From NCBI GenBank assembly GCA_949825045.1, contig OX463835.1, positions 24,755,201-24,819,200 on the forward strand: DNA of 64,000 nt, written 5' to 3'. Origin of the DNA: Argyresthia goedartella. Lineage: Eukaryota; Arthropoda; Insecta; Lepidoptera; Argyresthiidae. Below, piece by piece: positions 21,917 to 31,732 of the stretch; within the stretch, counting starts at the first letter, position 1, and each line of letters starts with the position of its first letter. Made by a program: the position numbers and the translations under genes. The notes below the pieces were generated by a model that was not told where the DNA came from, did no database searches, and was given only the letters and a program-made list of their open reading frames with translations.

Positions 21917-22074
21917 TTTTGACCAATTTACAGTATTTTTAGATAGCCTACTGTAATTAAATTGAATTTTCAAAATTTAAATTAAAATTTTCCGCCTATC
22001 AAGACAAAAGTTCCCGCGCTTTTTTTCTCAAAAATGACAACTGATTGAACGACTTTTTTTTTTGCTGCTAAGTG

Positions 22075-22380
22075 AAGCAAAGGGTGCAGGTTATAAATCC
22101 ACCCATACAAATCATTTTTTCAAAATTAATAAAAAATGACGGTTTTAATAAAAAAAATAATATCGTAGGCATTATTTATATTCGTTTCCCTACCAGAAAA
22201 ACCGCATATGATTATGGTTCAAAAATCAGTACCGAAAAAATACATCTCCTTTCAACTGTCTAACTATCACGGTTCCTGAGATACAGCCTGGTGAAGACGG
22301 ATGGATGGACGGACGGACGGAAGGACGGACGGATAGCGGAGTCATAGTAATAGGGTCCCATTTAACCCTTTGGGAACCCT
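22075..22380 (+). repeat. Dispersed retroposon 3' end with (GGAC)n
   Basis: Contains CTAACTATCACGGTTCCTGA, GATACAGCCTGGTGAAGACG, a GGACGGAC run (22302-22333) and the terminal AGGGTCCCATTTAACCCTTT with GGGAACCCTAAA. I recall this terminal block as the common 3' end of a lepidopteran retroposon related to RTE LINEs. It abuts LINE-D on the right. Non-coding. Confidence 0.65.
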
Positions 22381-24463
22381 AAAATCTGCTACTATCAGTT
22401 ATCGCGGCCGTGATCCTTCTAATAAAAAATATGTTGTTGGTTGGAACAAACATGTAATGAGGTTTCATAAGGATGCTCGATTACACTTTCAGACATGGCT
22501 ATTGTATGGGAAACCTACCACAGGATTTATTTATGATAATATGAAAAAAACTAAAAAGTATTTTAAAAACAAACTGAAATGGTGTCAGGACAATAGTGAC
22601 CGAATCAAAATGGACATAATAGCGACAAGTCACGAAGCCAACGATTTCAAGAACTTTTGGAAACAAACTAATAGATTGAGTCTAAAGCCCAGCCAACCCG
22701 TGAGTGTGGAGGGCCTGACCGACAACAAAGACATCGCTAATATGTTTAAAAATCATTTTACTGTAGCACCTTTATCTGTGTCAACTGCGCCGAGGTTCGA
22801 CGCTCACACCCGTCATGCTGAGGAACGTGCATACCACAGATTCACTATAAAAGACGTAGAGATGGCCATACGCGGTATGAAACGTGGAAAGTCGCCGGGA
22901 CATGACGGGTTGAGTGTTGAGCACTTAAGACATGCGGGTGTGCATCTCCCCAGAGTTCTCAAAATGTTTATTAATGCCTGTATTGGACACTCTTATCTAC
23001 CTGAGGATTTAATGAAAACTATTGTAGTACCTATAATAAAAAATAAGACAGGAGATGCCAGTGATAAGGGTAATTATAGGCCTATTTCTTTGGCAACTAC
23101 TATAGCGAAGGTGCTGGACAGTTTGCTTGACAAAACACTTACTGCATCTCTACATTTACATGATGCACAATTCGGGTTTAGGGCCGGGTTGTCCACAGAG
23201 AGTGCAATATTGTGTCTCAAGCAGACTGTCCGGTACTACACAGATAGAAAGACGCCGGTATACGCCTGTTTTCTTGACCTATCTAAGGCTTTTGACTTCG
23301 TTAATTAGGAGATCCTTTGGGACAAGCTGACAAAAGAGACCGACTTATCTGATGAGCTTTTTTTTATGTTTAAATACTGGTATGAAAATCAACGCAACGC
23401 TGTCAGGTGGGCCGGCTCATTAAGTCAGGAATATAGGCTTAATTGCGGAGTACGGCAAGGTGGGCTGACGTCTCCTAAATTGTTTAATATTTTTATAGAC
23501 AAACTGATTAGGGAACTCAGCAACAACGCCATGGTAGGGTGCTCGGTTGACGGCGTCATGGTCAATAATATTAGCTATGCTGATGACATGGTAGTCCTGA
23601 GCCCTTCAATCAGAGCGCTTAGGCAGCTGCTGGGGATCTGTGGGTCATATGCCGAATCACATGGTCTTAGGTACAATGCTAAAAAGAGTGAGCTGCTAAT
23701 ATTTAGGGCCGGCAGTAAAGTACCATCGTGTGTGCCACCTGTCCGGCTCTGTGGTATTCCTTTAGTCAGGGTCACGCAGTTCAAGTACCTGGGCCATGTG
23801 GTCACGGACAGGCTCACAGATGACCTGGACATGGAAAGGGAGCGCAGGGCGCTGGCGGTTCGATGTAACATGCTGGCTCGCAGGTTTGCACGGTCCACTC
23901 GAGAAGTGAAACTCACATTGTTCAGAGCGTACTGTCAAACCTTCTACACCTGCAGCCTGTGGGTTAGCTACAAGCAGAGGACCTACAGCGCTCTGCGTGT
24001 TCAATACAATAACGCGTTGAGGATTGTGTTGGGGCTGCCGCGATTCTGTAGCGCCTCAATCATGTTCGCAGAGGCGAATGTCGCCGACTTTTTTGCGATT
24101 CTGCGAAAAAGAATCGCTTCAATAATGATTCGTACACGCGGCAGCCCGAATACAATTCTCGATACGTTGGCAAATAGGATCGACAGCCCTATTATGAGAC
24201 ACTGGGTAGGTGTACATCTAGCTCCTAATAAAAAGTGATGTACCTAACTGTGTTTTTCCTGATTGCTTCATGTAAATAATGATGTGTAATACGTGTGTGT
24301 AAAGTGGTTGTGTGTGAGGGTAGAGATATCTGTGTGAGGGTATGTTTGTATGTGTGTATGCCTATTAATTTAATTATGCTAAAATTAAAATTTTATTTTG
24401 TATATGTTGTGTAAAAATATGGATTATTTATATCTGAAATAAATTGATAAAAAAAAAAAAAAA
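22381..24463 (+). pseudogene. LINE family D reverse transcriptase, 5'-truncated
   Basis: A single plus-strand frame of about 620 codons runs from the left edge to the stop at 24236-24238, then a 3' UTR with poly(A) at 24449-24463. Motifs in order: KSPGHDGLSVEHL, YRPISLATTIAKVL, QFGFRAGLSTESA, motif A CFLDLSKAFD, GVRQGGLTSPKLFN and catalytic SYADDMVVL. One in-frame TAG at 23306-23308 follows motif A (FDFVN*EILWDKL). The endonuclease domain is missing. Clade not assigned; it differs from families A, B, C, E and G. Apart from the stop it is well preserved. Confidence 0.85.
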
Positions 24464-25128
24464 GAACCACGTGCCTTGTTTTTCAGGCAATGTTAAGCAT
24501 TTGGTGTAGCCGTTACCTTTATTAACGCTATTATAATTCAATTGAACAGCAATTTGCAACGTAATTTGTGCCCAAATTAAAGTTATCTCAGCATTTTATG
24601 CGCATACAATGATGATATCTATTAATTTTTTGCAGCTAATGTGTCGAAGATGAACGGTAAAATGCTGTTACACAGAACCTTTGTGCTACTGGGGTAGTCG
24701 CCTTTTACGAAAATCGGTAAGAATTTGAATGGTGCTATTCTTTTGGCGGATACCATACGCTAATGAAACCAACAATACAATTTATAAAATCTTACAATAA
24801 TCTTAATATTTCTGACCACCTAGGTGATTCTTTAGCAAGTACGTAATTTTAACTAGTGTCAAACTAGATGTCGCCTCGCTCCGATCCGCTTCGCTTCGGC
24901 TTCGGGTTCTGCTATAACGTGTGAACCTAACAAACCTATTTTTAGTTTTCAAACAGGAAACCGCTCACCTTTGTTATATGACCTCATGCCAAATTTGCTT
25001 TCGTTCAGTTAAACTATCTGGCCCCCGGCCGCCAATTTTTCCTTTCGTTTATTGTTCGTGCAATTGCTATCACATCACCACTTCCTGACAAAAGCTGGTC
25101 CAGTCCTCGAATGTTCTGCAGGACAAAC
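24464..25128. other. Unassigned intergenic sequence
   Basis: No gene or repeat partner is recognised. A short C/T- and CG-rich stretch (CGCCTCGCTCCGATCCGCTT, 24872 on) stands out in AT-rich surroundings but has no identified role. Confidence 0.35.
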
Positions 25129-25317
25129 ACAGATCATCAGTCCTCCAAGTCCTCCCATATAACTCGCGTATGGTCAAACAAATGAGTGAAACAAAACGTG
25201 AGATATATTATATCTCACGTTTTGTTTAGCTCACAAAGACAGATCATCAGTCCTCCAAGTCCTGCCATATAACTGGCGTATGGTCAAACAAATGAGTGAA
25301 ACAAAACGTGAGATATA
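25129..25317. repeat. 110-bp-period direct duplication with a 19-bp perfect palindrome
   Basis: ACAGATCATCAGTCCTCCAA and the 60 bp after it occur at 25129 and again at 25239 with few changes. Between them, 25189-25207 (AAACAAAACGTGAGATATA) and 25209-25227 are perfect inverted copies around one base. The second duplicate contains only the left arm of the palindrome. This suggests a local copy event by template switching. Confidence 0.85.
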
Positions 25318-25865
25318 ATACCGTGGGAAAATAGCTTGACATTTTCAAACCAAGTCTTTTTCGCTCTTGCGATGCAGATCTTGCCCTTATAGCAGTCTTT
25401 GTTACAAACAAAGGTAGCGACGGTTCTGTTTGTATAGTATGCAACTATCATCGACTCACGGTGAATACGACACAATTTAATCTTCGAATAATGACTCCTT
25501 GATCTTCCGCAAATGCCACGCATTGCTGCCGCGTACCTAATTCCTGACTGAACTTGATGATGACATTTGAGCTTCTTCATGTGTACCTATACATGTTTCG
25601 TTTGCGGTTGAAGCCGGAAAACTGTGCCTCATCGTCGGAACTGTTTGAACTCCTAGACAATGGTGGCGATTCCTCATGAGGCAGCCGTGACGCTCCACTC
25701 ATCTAAAACACTCGAAAATTTCACAAAAACCACTATAAATTACAAAACAATGTTGTTTATGCTAATATCTACTAGTTTTTTCAAGATCGTCTTATTTGAT
25801 ATAACAGACGCGCAAAAAACGATTTGCTGCTTTACATAGTTTCATAGTAAGGTACCTGCGTGTAG

Positions 25866-26242
25866 TAAGGGCCACAGTCTATTAAGGGCCACTCTCAGAA
25901 AAACACACTCTCAAACGTTTTACATGTTTCAACTCACGCACGCTTAGAAAGGACCAATAGCAACGCTAATCTTATAGGGCACGTAGCCCTCGGGCCGCCA
26001 TCTTGTCAGTTGCCACGCATTCATCGCGAGCGATAGACGAGCGTTACCGTGTTACTATTATGTTTTTGTGAAAATATAGAAATATTGTCAAAAATACGAT
26101 GTTTTCTGTGTTTTTCAACATAAAAAAATAAATTTAAGTTAATAGTGTTGACTAATCAAGGTAAGTTTTGACTTTTCATTAATAAATAAAGACATTTTTA
26201 AAGAGTCTCGCATGATTCGTTGCAAAACCTAATAAGGGCCAC
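25866..26242 (+). promoter_or_regulatory. Repeated TAAGGGCCAC motifs, left terminal region
   Basis: TAAGGGCCAC occurs exactly at 25866-25875 (overlapping the left TIR), 25883-25892 and 26233-26242. Variants recur near the other end at 33839-33848, 33991-34000, 34159-34168 and inverted at 34327-34336. Repeated terminal-region words in DNA transposons are often transposase-binding sites; that role is inferred here. Confidence 0.5.
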
Positions 26243-26522
26243 ATTCGTGGCGGGTAAATGGGCCGGCTCTTATAAACATATGAAAATATTACTTTCCAAT
26301 CACACTAAGATAATTAATTGCTTAAAATACCTGTTTTTTTTCTTTTTCATTTGGTTTAGGCGTTTGGGAGACAAGATATTTTTCATTTCTTTTAATCATT
26401 TTTTGTTGATAGTTAAAAAAGTCAAGTATTAAAGTTTCCAAAAAAAGGGTCAGAATTCGTGAATCTCTAATTATGTTTTGCTTGCTTGATATCTTTTCCA
26501 AAAGCTTATTTTGCTTGTACAG
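26161..26522 (+). other. Probable 5' UTR intron of the pogo-like transposase
   Basis: The donor AAG/GTAAGT at 26160/26161 and the acceptor TTTTGCTTGTACAG ending at 26522 bracket a non-coding interval four bases before the ATG at 26527. The sites match insect splice consensus well. A leader exon would then run from somewhere after 26000 to 26160. Not confirmed by transcript data. Confidence 0.5.
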
Positions 26523-26526
26523 GATC

Positions 26527-26594
26527 ATGCAACCACCTCCTAAGAAGAAACGAGGTTCGTGGACACTGAAACAACTAGAAGATGCTATGACTGC
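26527..26594 (+). pseudogene. Pogo-like transposase, N-terminal piece before BEL-1
   Basis: ATG at 26527 opens MQPPPKKKRGSWTLKQLEDA, the start of a psq-type helix-turn-helix that binds the transposon ends. The frame is cut at 26594 by BEL-1; the 5-bp duplication ACTGC (26590-26594 and 31728-31732) marks the insertion. The reading frame matches that of the piece resuming at 31733. Confidence 0.8.
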
Positions 26595-27116
26595 TGTTCA
26601 GGCCTCTCGGCACCCAATGACCTCGCAGGGGCCCATAGCTACGAGGTAGCGTAGCGATCGGATGCCAAGAAGCAAGAACGTCGGCGATTCACCGAGCTAA
26701 AGTAAATAGATTCTATCTGACCTGGTCTGTGCTTCGTTCCCGTCAAACACCTGTCTCTCTGCAAGGCCTGGGTGCACCCTAGGCTCTTCTTGGTAGACAG
26801 GTTCTTCAGCCAACCAGGTATGGCTGGCAGGCCAGCTTCGACGCGCACAGTGTCCCAACACAGGTTATATTACGTAAATACGAACTTTATCTGGTTCGGA
26901 GAACCACAATACACTCAGCTATAAGACAATCCTGAGGGGAGCCCGAATACAATTCCAGATGGCTTACGATTTAATTTCAATGCCCAAATCAATACGCGTC
27001 ACATTGCGGGGGCTTTTCGTCTCTCAGTTGTCAAAAACTTGCTCGGTTGGCAGCTCCGTCAAATTCAAAATGGCCGTTCCGAAACCATCGATCGAGTATC
27101 GATTCTGAATCGAACA
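26595..27116 (-). repeat. BEL-1 3' LTR
   Basis: 522 bp, plus-strand edges TGTTCAGGCC and TCGAACA; identical by eye to 31206-31727. It is flanked outward by ACTGC. In element orientation it follows pol directly, with a short GC-rich stretch (complement of 27117-27135, CCTGTCCGGGCGGGTGA) shared with BEL-2 just before its 3' LTR, a candidate for plus-strand priming. Small frames inside are shadows. Confidence 0.95.
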
Positions 27117-27148
27117 ATCACCCGCCCGGACAGGCACCCACCTGTCCC

Positions 27149-28672
27149 TTAATCTACGGGCAGCCGAGACAACGTTGCTACCGCTCGTTTTAGTACCGAG
27201 CCTCCTACTAGAACCTCTGCAGACCGGGGGGTCCCGTCCCTGCCAGGGAACAAGTTAACAATGCGCCCCCTGCGCCAACGCAGGGGCGGTAGGTTAGCAT
27301 CCTTAACCAGAACGAGGTCACCAACACTAGAGGGGCTGGTTTTGTCAGTCCACTTAAGGCGCTGTTGTAAGATATGCAGATACTCGAGCGACCAACGCTT
27401 CCAGAAATTCTGAGTAAACTGCTGCAACATCTGATACCCTGACAACCGATACAATTTCACTCCCTCGAAGGGGTGCTCGGGCAACGCGTTAAGTGGCTGT
27501 CCTATCAAGAAATGGCCTGGGGTCAGAGCCTCCAGGTCATTTGGATCCGAGCTGAGCGGACACAACGGTCGCGAATTGAGATCGGCCTCGATCTTACAAA
27601 ACAATGTCGCGAGCTCCTCAAAAGTCAGCGCGGTCTGACCTACTATACGCCCCAAGTGCGTCTTAGCTGACTTAACTACGGCCTCAAAAATCCCACCCCA
27701 GTGGGGGCAACTCGGTGGGCTGAAGGTCCACTGTATACCCCGACGGGAGAGGGCCGTTCCAATATCCACTTTATTTACATTCAAAAAGTTGACTATCTCT
27801 CGTAAGCATCGTTCCGCACCGATGTAGTTAGTGCCGTTATCAGAGCGGATCAAAGTTGGAAGTCCCCTTCGAGAAACAAACCTATCCAAACAAGCAATGA
27901 CAGCCTCTGTCGAGAGATCAGCCACGAGCTCGAGATGTACCGCCTTGGTGGATCTGTGGGGCCAGTCCGATTCTCTCCTGGCAAGCCAGGGTGGTCCCCA
28001 CCACAAATGGTGTCTAACGAGTTCAGGAGCCCGACATCCCCTGGATGCACAATCAGACGGGTTCAATTCTCCTGGTACATGTCTCCTGGTCAGTGGGACC
28101 TCAGACGACACAATCTGGGGGACACGGTTCGCAACAAAAACCTCTAAGGTATGGACCGAAGCCTTCAGCCAGCACAAAACAATCTGGCTGTCCGTCCACG
28201 CGTACACCGTATCCTCCAAAACCACTGACCCACGCAACACTGTTAGAGTGTGATTCAAAAGTTTGGTCAAAAGAGCAGCCCCGGACAGTTCCAGTTTTGG
28301 AATCGTCATCCTTGTCCGAATAGGCGCTACCTTGCTTTTTGCCAAAACCAAACGCACGTCGACCTCCCCGGTGGAGGTGACGGTTCGCAAATAAACCGCT
28401 GCCGCATACCCTCGTTCAGAGGCATCACAAAACCCGTGAAGGGTTGCCCTGTAATCCCCAGCAGGGATCAATTTCCTCGGCAGCGATACATTATTTATAT
28501 TGAGGCCCAACCATTTCACTAAATCGTTCGATACAATGCAGCCCTGAGCTCCAGAATCTAATAGGGCGCGAACGTATGTTGGGTTGCCCGCCAAATCCCA
28601 AACAAGCACAGAGGCGATCGGTAACACCACCGTCTCCGGTTGGGGGGCAACAAATTGTTGGGCCGCAAATTC
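27149..28672 (-). pseudogene. BEL-1 pol with in-frame deletions (protease, RNase H, part integrase)
   Basis: The frame is open from just after the gag UAG (28673-28675) to TAA at 27149-27151. It begins with an aspartic protease carrying ALLDSGAQGC (active-site DSG). It then passes, without loss of frame, straight into RNase H (HGFCDASERGY, KLELSGAAL, AWTDSQIVLCW), so the whole reverse transcriptase is missing. A second in-frame junction after ESDWPHR removes the integrase zinc finger and the first catalytic Asp. The rest of the integrase (RSDNGTNY, GGIFEAVVKSAK) and the C-terminal DUF5641-like end remain. It cannot copy itself. Confidence 0.9.
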
Positions 28673-30586
28673 CTAGCGAGGGCCCCCGGGGCCCCACTGT
28701 GCCTGTAACCGATCAGGTAGGCAGCTATACGCCAGAGGGTCCCATTGTACAAATGGCCCACGCGCCGGTTCCATTGCCACCCTACGACGCCCCCCGAAGG
28801 GTTGTGGGCGTGAATTCAACCGTGGCCGCTCCATGAGCGGGGGGGACATCACATGCGACCGACGAGGACGAGGCGACGAGCGGGGCGACAACTGAGGCGG
28901 CGTCCGAACCGCACCCGCATAGCTCGAAGTTGTCCCATGCCACCCGCCCGTTACGGCCTGCTCAACACACCCAATGTGCCGCTGAGTCGGATGCTGAGTC
29001 GCAACCGAGAACTCAGGGCCCCCCATGTGATGACCCTGAGTGCGGCCCTGCACCCCTGGGTGGCCGCGTGCTTGTGGCCCCATTGCCCGCTGAGTCGGAT
29101 GCTGAGTCGCAACCGAAAACTCAGGGCCCCCCATGTGATGACCCTGAGTGCGGCCCCGCACCCTAGTACTACCCTGTGCACGTGGGGACGCTGGCCCCTG
29201 AGTTGCGCTCCAAGTCGCAAACGAATTCTCAGGGCCCCATTCCGTATCACCCTGGGTACGGCCCTGTGGACGTGGGGACGTTGGCTCCTGAGTTGCGCTC
29301 CGAGTCGCAAACGAATTTTCAGGGCCCCATGCCGTGTCACCCTGGGTACGGCCCTGTGGTGGCTGTTGGCCGGACCGGTTCATGCACAACAGATTGTTGT
29401 GGGCCCCACCACAATATCCGCACAATTTTGTGCGCGTGCAGTCCCTAGCCATGTGTGGCCCGAGGCACAGGAAACACCAGCTCCGCTGCTTGGCCATCCG
29501 GCGCCGTCCCTCAACCCTAAGTTCCCCGAACTTATTGCAATTGGCTACAGCATGGCCAATCTGCCTACAACATGGGCAGGTCTCACTATGTGGGGTCAAT
29601 GCACTCACAGTCCCATATGACTGCCGGTTGGTGCGGTCCTTCCTCGTCGGAGAGCCCCTACTCACAGCGCTCCCGGCAGCTCTCTGTGGCTCCGAAGGAT
29701 GGGTGACCGTCAACCCCAAATTCTCTGCCCGTCGAGCCTCCTCTTCCAAAAATCCGACCAAGTCGGAGAAGGCGGGCAGGTCCTCGGCCGACCTCCCGTG
29801 AGACTGTTCGAAACGAGTCTGCACGTCAGCGGGTAGGCGGGAAAGTACAATGTACAGCAGTAGGTAGGACCATTCACCAACCGGAAGTCCAAGATTCTCT
29901 AGGGCCTTGGTGACGGACAACAACGGGTTCAAAACCTCCGTCTGTATGGCCCCGACCTTGTTCACAACCGGGATGCTAAACAAACGGTTCAGTTGGGCAT
30001 CGGCCAACCTCCGTTTGTTGTGGTAACGTCTGACCAACAATTGCCTGGCCGTGTCATAGTTACCCTCCGTAACTGTCAAATGAGCGACCAGCTCCCTAGG
30101 CTCACCCCTCAATGCTGCCACCAGCTGAGCCATTTTGACAGACTTGGTAATGTCCGATCGCATGTGCACCAAACTGTCGAACAGATTGATGAAGCTCATC
30201 CATTCACCGGACACTCCGTCAAAAGTAGGCATAGTTATAACGGGTAACCTGGTCCCCGATCCCTGATGCGGCAGAGGTGCTTCAATGTCACCACCATGGC
30301 TGGACTCGCGCTGCCTACGTATGTCCGCAGCCTTCTGCGTGATAGCAGCTGCCATCTCCATACACTGGTCGACATCCCCTAGCAACCGTGACAGCCTGTC
30401 AGGTGCGCAACCATCAACTGCTTCCGCCTGCGCGGATAATTCGAGCACCCTGTTGTAGCGTTCCTTAACGTCCATAGACCGCTCCAATACCACATCATGC
30501 CTATCTAAACGGTCTATCAGACCGTGTGCGGAGGAAAACCATCTGAGCTCCTTAGAAACACCCTTCTGTATTTCAGACAACGACAT
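28673..30586 (-). CDS. gag: BEL-1 gag (637 codons), intact
   Basis: An uninterrupted frame from ATG 30586 to UAG at 28675-28673. The middle third matches the DUF1759 region of BEL/Pao Gag (PTFDGVSGEWMSFINLFDSL). Three cysteine clusters follow (CPCCRQIGHAVANC, CFLCLGPHMARDC, CGYCGGAHNNLLC), the nucleic-acid-binding knuckles. The C-terminal part holds tandem repeats, two types about 30-37 residues long around GRTQGDT.WGPENSFAT and GRTQGHHMGGPEFSVATQ. Gag forms the particle that packages the RNA. Its stop is in frame with pol, so Gag-Pol may arise by readthrough. Confidence 0.9.
   Translation of the reverse strand: MSLSEIQKGVSKELRWFSSAHGLIDRLDRHDVVLERSMDVKERYNRVLELSAQAEAVDGCAPDRLSRLLGDVDQCMEMAAAITQKAADIRRQRESSHGGDIEAPLPHQGSGTRLPVITMPTFDGVSGEWMSFINLFDSLVHMRSDITKSVKMAQLVAALRGEPRELVAHLTVTEGNYDTARQLLVRRYHNKRRLADAQLNRLFSIPVVNKVGAIQTEVLNPLLSVTKALENLGLPVGEWSYLLLYIVLSRLPADVQTRFEQSHGRSAEDLPAFSDLVGFLEEEARRAENLGLTVTHPSEPQRAAGSAVSRGSPTRKDRTNRQSYGTVSALTPHSETCPCCRQIGHAVANCNKFGELRVEGRRRMAKQRSWCFLCLGPHMARDCTRTKLCGYCGGAHNNLLCMNRSGQQPPQGRTQGDTAWGPENSFATRSATQEPTSPRPQGRTQGDTEWGPENSFATWSATQGPASPRAQGSTRVRGRTQGHHMGGPEFSVATQHPTQRAMGPQARGHPGVQGRTQGHHMGGPEFSVATQHPTQRHIGCVEQAVTGGWHGTTSSYAGAVRTPPQLSPRSSPRPRRSHVMSPPLMERPRLNSRPQPFGGRRRVAMEPARGPFVQWDPLAYSCLPDRLQAQWGPGGPR
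28960..29390 (-). repeat. Tandem repeats within BEL-1 gag
   Basis: Two pairs of in-frame repeats encode the Gly/Gln/Thr-rich tail of Gag: a GRTQGHHMGGPEFSVATQHP pair (about 28980-29160) and a GRTQGDT.WGPENSFAT pair (about 29210-29390). The DNA within each pair is nearly identical, implying recent local duplication. The matching region in BEL-2 has no such repeats. Confidence 0.8.
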
Positions 30587-31185
30587 GATTGGAACGATAC
30601 TTACTCACAATTTGCAATAACTCAATTATATTGGACCCTCCAGTCTACAACCCAAACGAGGGAACCCTAATCTATAACTTAAACAATGCTGATTTCCCCA
30701 AACAATAGAAACCGAGTTTATATCTACACAAATTCTGTAAACAACAATTTAGTTTCCCTATATCATATAACACACACAGATAGTCAATATTAGTTCAAGT
30801 TATAAATTGCTATAAACTGAAAACAATGTCATAGGCTGCTATCAATAAATGTAACTACCTATGTTAACCAAACATTCATTAGCATTACTAGACCACTAAT
30901 AGATTGACTAACTGGTAACTGGTACTTCAATGCAAATTTCAATTCACCTACAATGTACCTGTAATGTAATTACTATTCTGAGTCACATCTCAGTACAACT
31001 GGTCATTTAGGGAAACTGTTATATCTGTCTGTCTACTACCAGCAATAGACTTATAGCTTACAACACTACCAATCTATGTGGATACAGGAACAATACCAAG
31101 TTAGCTAATAACCGCCTATACCTACAGATTGATAGTCCCAAATCGTGGGTTCCTGGAGCCCTTGACGGCTGCAAATCTCAGGAAA

Positions 31186-31202
31186 CCACGCTCTTGCTAC
31201 CA
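31186..31202 (-). promoter_or_regulatory. BEL-1 primer-binding site
   Basis: Three bases inside the 5' LTR the minus strand reads TGGTAGCAAGAGCGTGG. It begins with the TGG that pairs with a tRNA CCA end, and it aligns with TGGTAGCAGGCGCGG at the same position in BEL-2. The exact primer tRNA is not identified. Confidence 0.75.
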
Positions 31203-31205
31203 AAG

Positions 31206-31727
31206 TGTTCAGGCCTCTCGGCACCCAATGACCTCGCAGGGGCCCATAGCTACGAGGTAGCGTAGCGATCGGATGCCAAGAAGCAAGAACGTCGGCGATT
31301 CACCGAGCTAAAGTAAATAGATTCTATCTGACCTGGTCTGTGCTTCGTTCCCGTCAAACACCTGTCTCTCTGCAAGGCCTGGGTGCACCCTAGGCTCTTC
31401 TTGGTAGACAGGTTCTTCAGCCAACCAGGTATGGCTGGCAGGCCAGCTTCGACGCGCACAGTGTCCCAACACAGGTTATATTACGTAAATACGAACTTTA
31501 TCTGGTTCGGAGAACCACAATACACTCAGCTATAAGACAATCCTGAGGGGAGCCCGAATACAATTCCAGATGGCTTACGATTTAATTTCAATGCCCAAAT
31601 CAATACGCGTCACATTGCGGGGGCTTTTCGTCTCTCAGTTGTCAAAAACTTGCTCGGTTGGCAGCTCCGTCAAATTCAAAATGGCCGTTCCGAAACCATC
31701 GATCGAGTATCGATTCTGAATCGAACA
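31206..31727 (-). repeat. BEL-1 5' LTR
   Basis: 522 bp, identical by eye to 26595-27116; it ends in TCGAACA followed by the ACTGC duplication at 31728-31732. In element orientation it supplies the promoter and transcript start. Perfect LTR identity is direct evidence of a recent insertion. Confidence 0.95.
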
Positions 31728-31732
31728 ACTGC

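Larger units (their letters stand above)
16531..22027 (-). mobile_element. LINE family C, complete I-clade-like element
   Basis: A full-length non-LTR retrotransposon on the minus strand. The 3' poly(A) is T12 at 16531-16542, and the 12-bp target duplication TCAAAAATGACA flanks it at 16519-16530 and 22028-22039. In order it carries a short 5' UTR, ORF1 with zinc knuckles (21916-20930), ORF2 with endonuclease, reverse transcriptase and RNase H (20805-17050), and a 3' UTR holding a 36-bp tandem array. An RNase H domain in ORF2 and CCHC knuckles in ORF1 are traits of the I group. Two single nonsense codons are the only lesions seen, so it was active fairly recently. Confidence 0.9.
26595..31727 (-). 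mobile_element. BEL-1: BEL/Pao LTR retrotransposon, pol-deleted
   Basis: A 5133-bp element on the minus strand with two 522-bp LTRs that look identical by eye, a 5-bp duplication (ACTGC), a tRNA-type primer site next to the 5' LTR, an intact gag frame and a shortened pol frame. The RT domain and part of the integrase are absent, so it needs another element to move. The LTR match says the insertion is very recent. It sits in the helix-turn-helix of the pogo-like transposase. Members of this group lack envelope genes here; none is seen. Confidence 0.95.

Noticed and set aside
28853..29801. Long plus-strand open frames, up to 255 codons
   Set aside because: They are antisense shadows of the BEL-1 gag frame, caused by its GC-rich tandem repeats.
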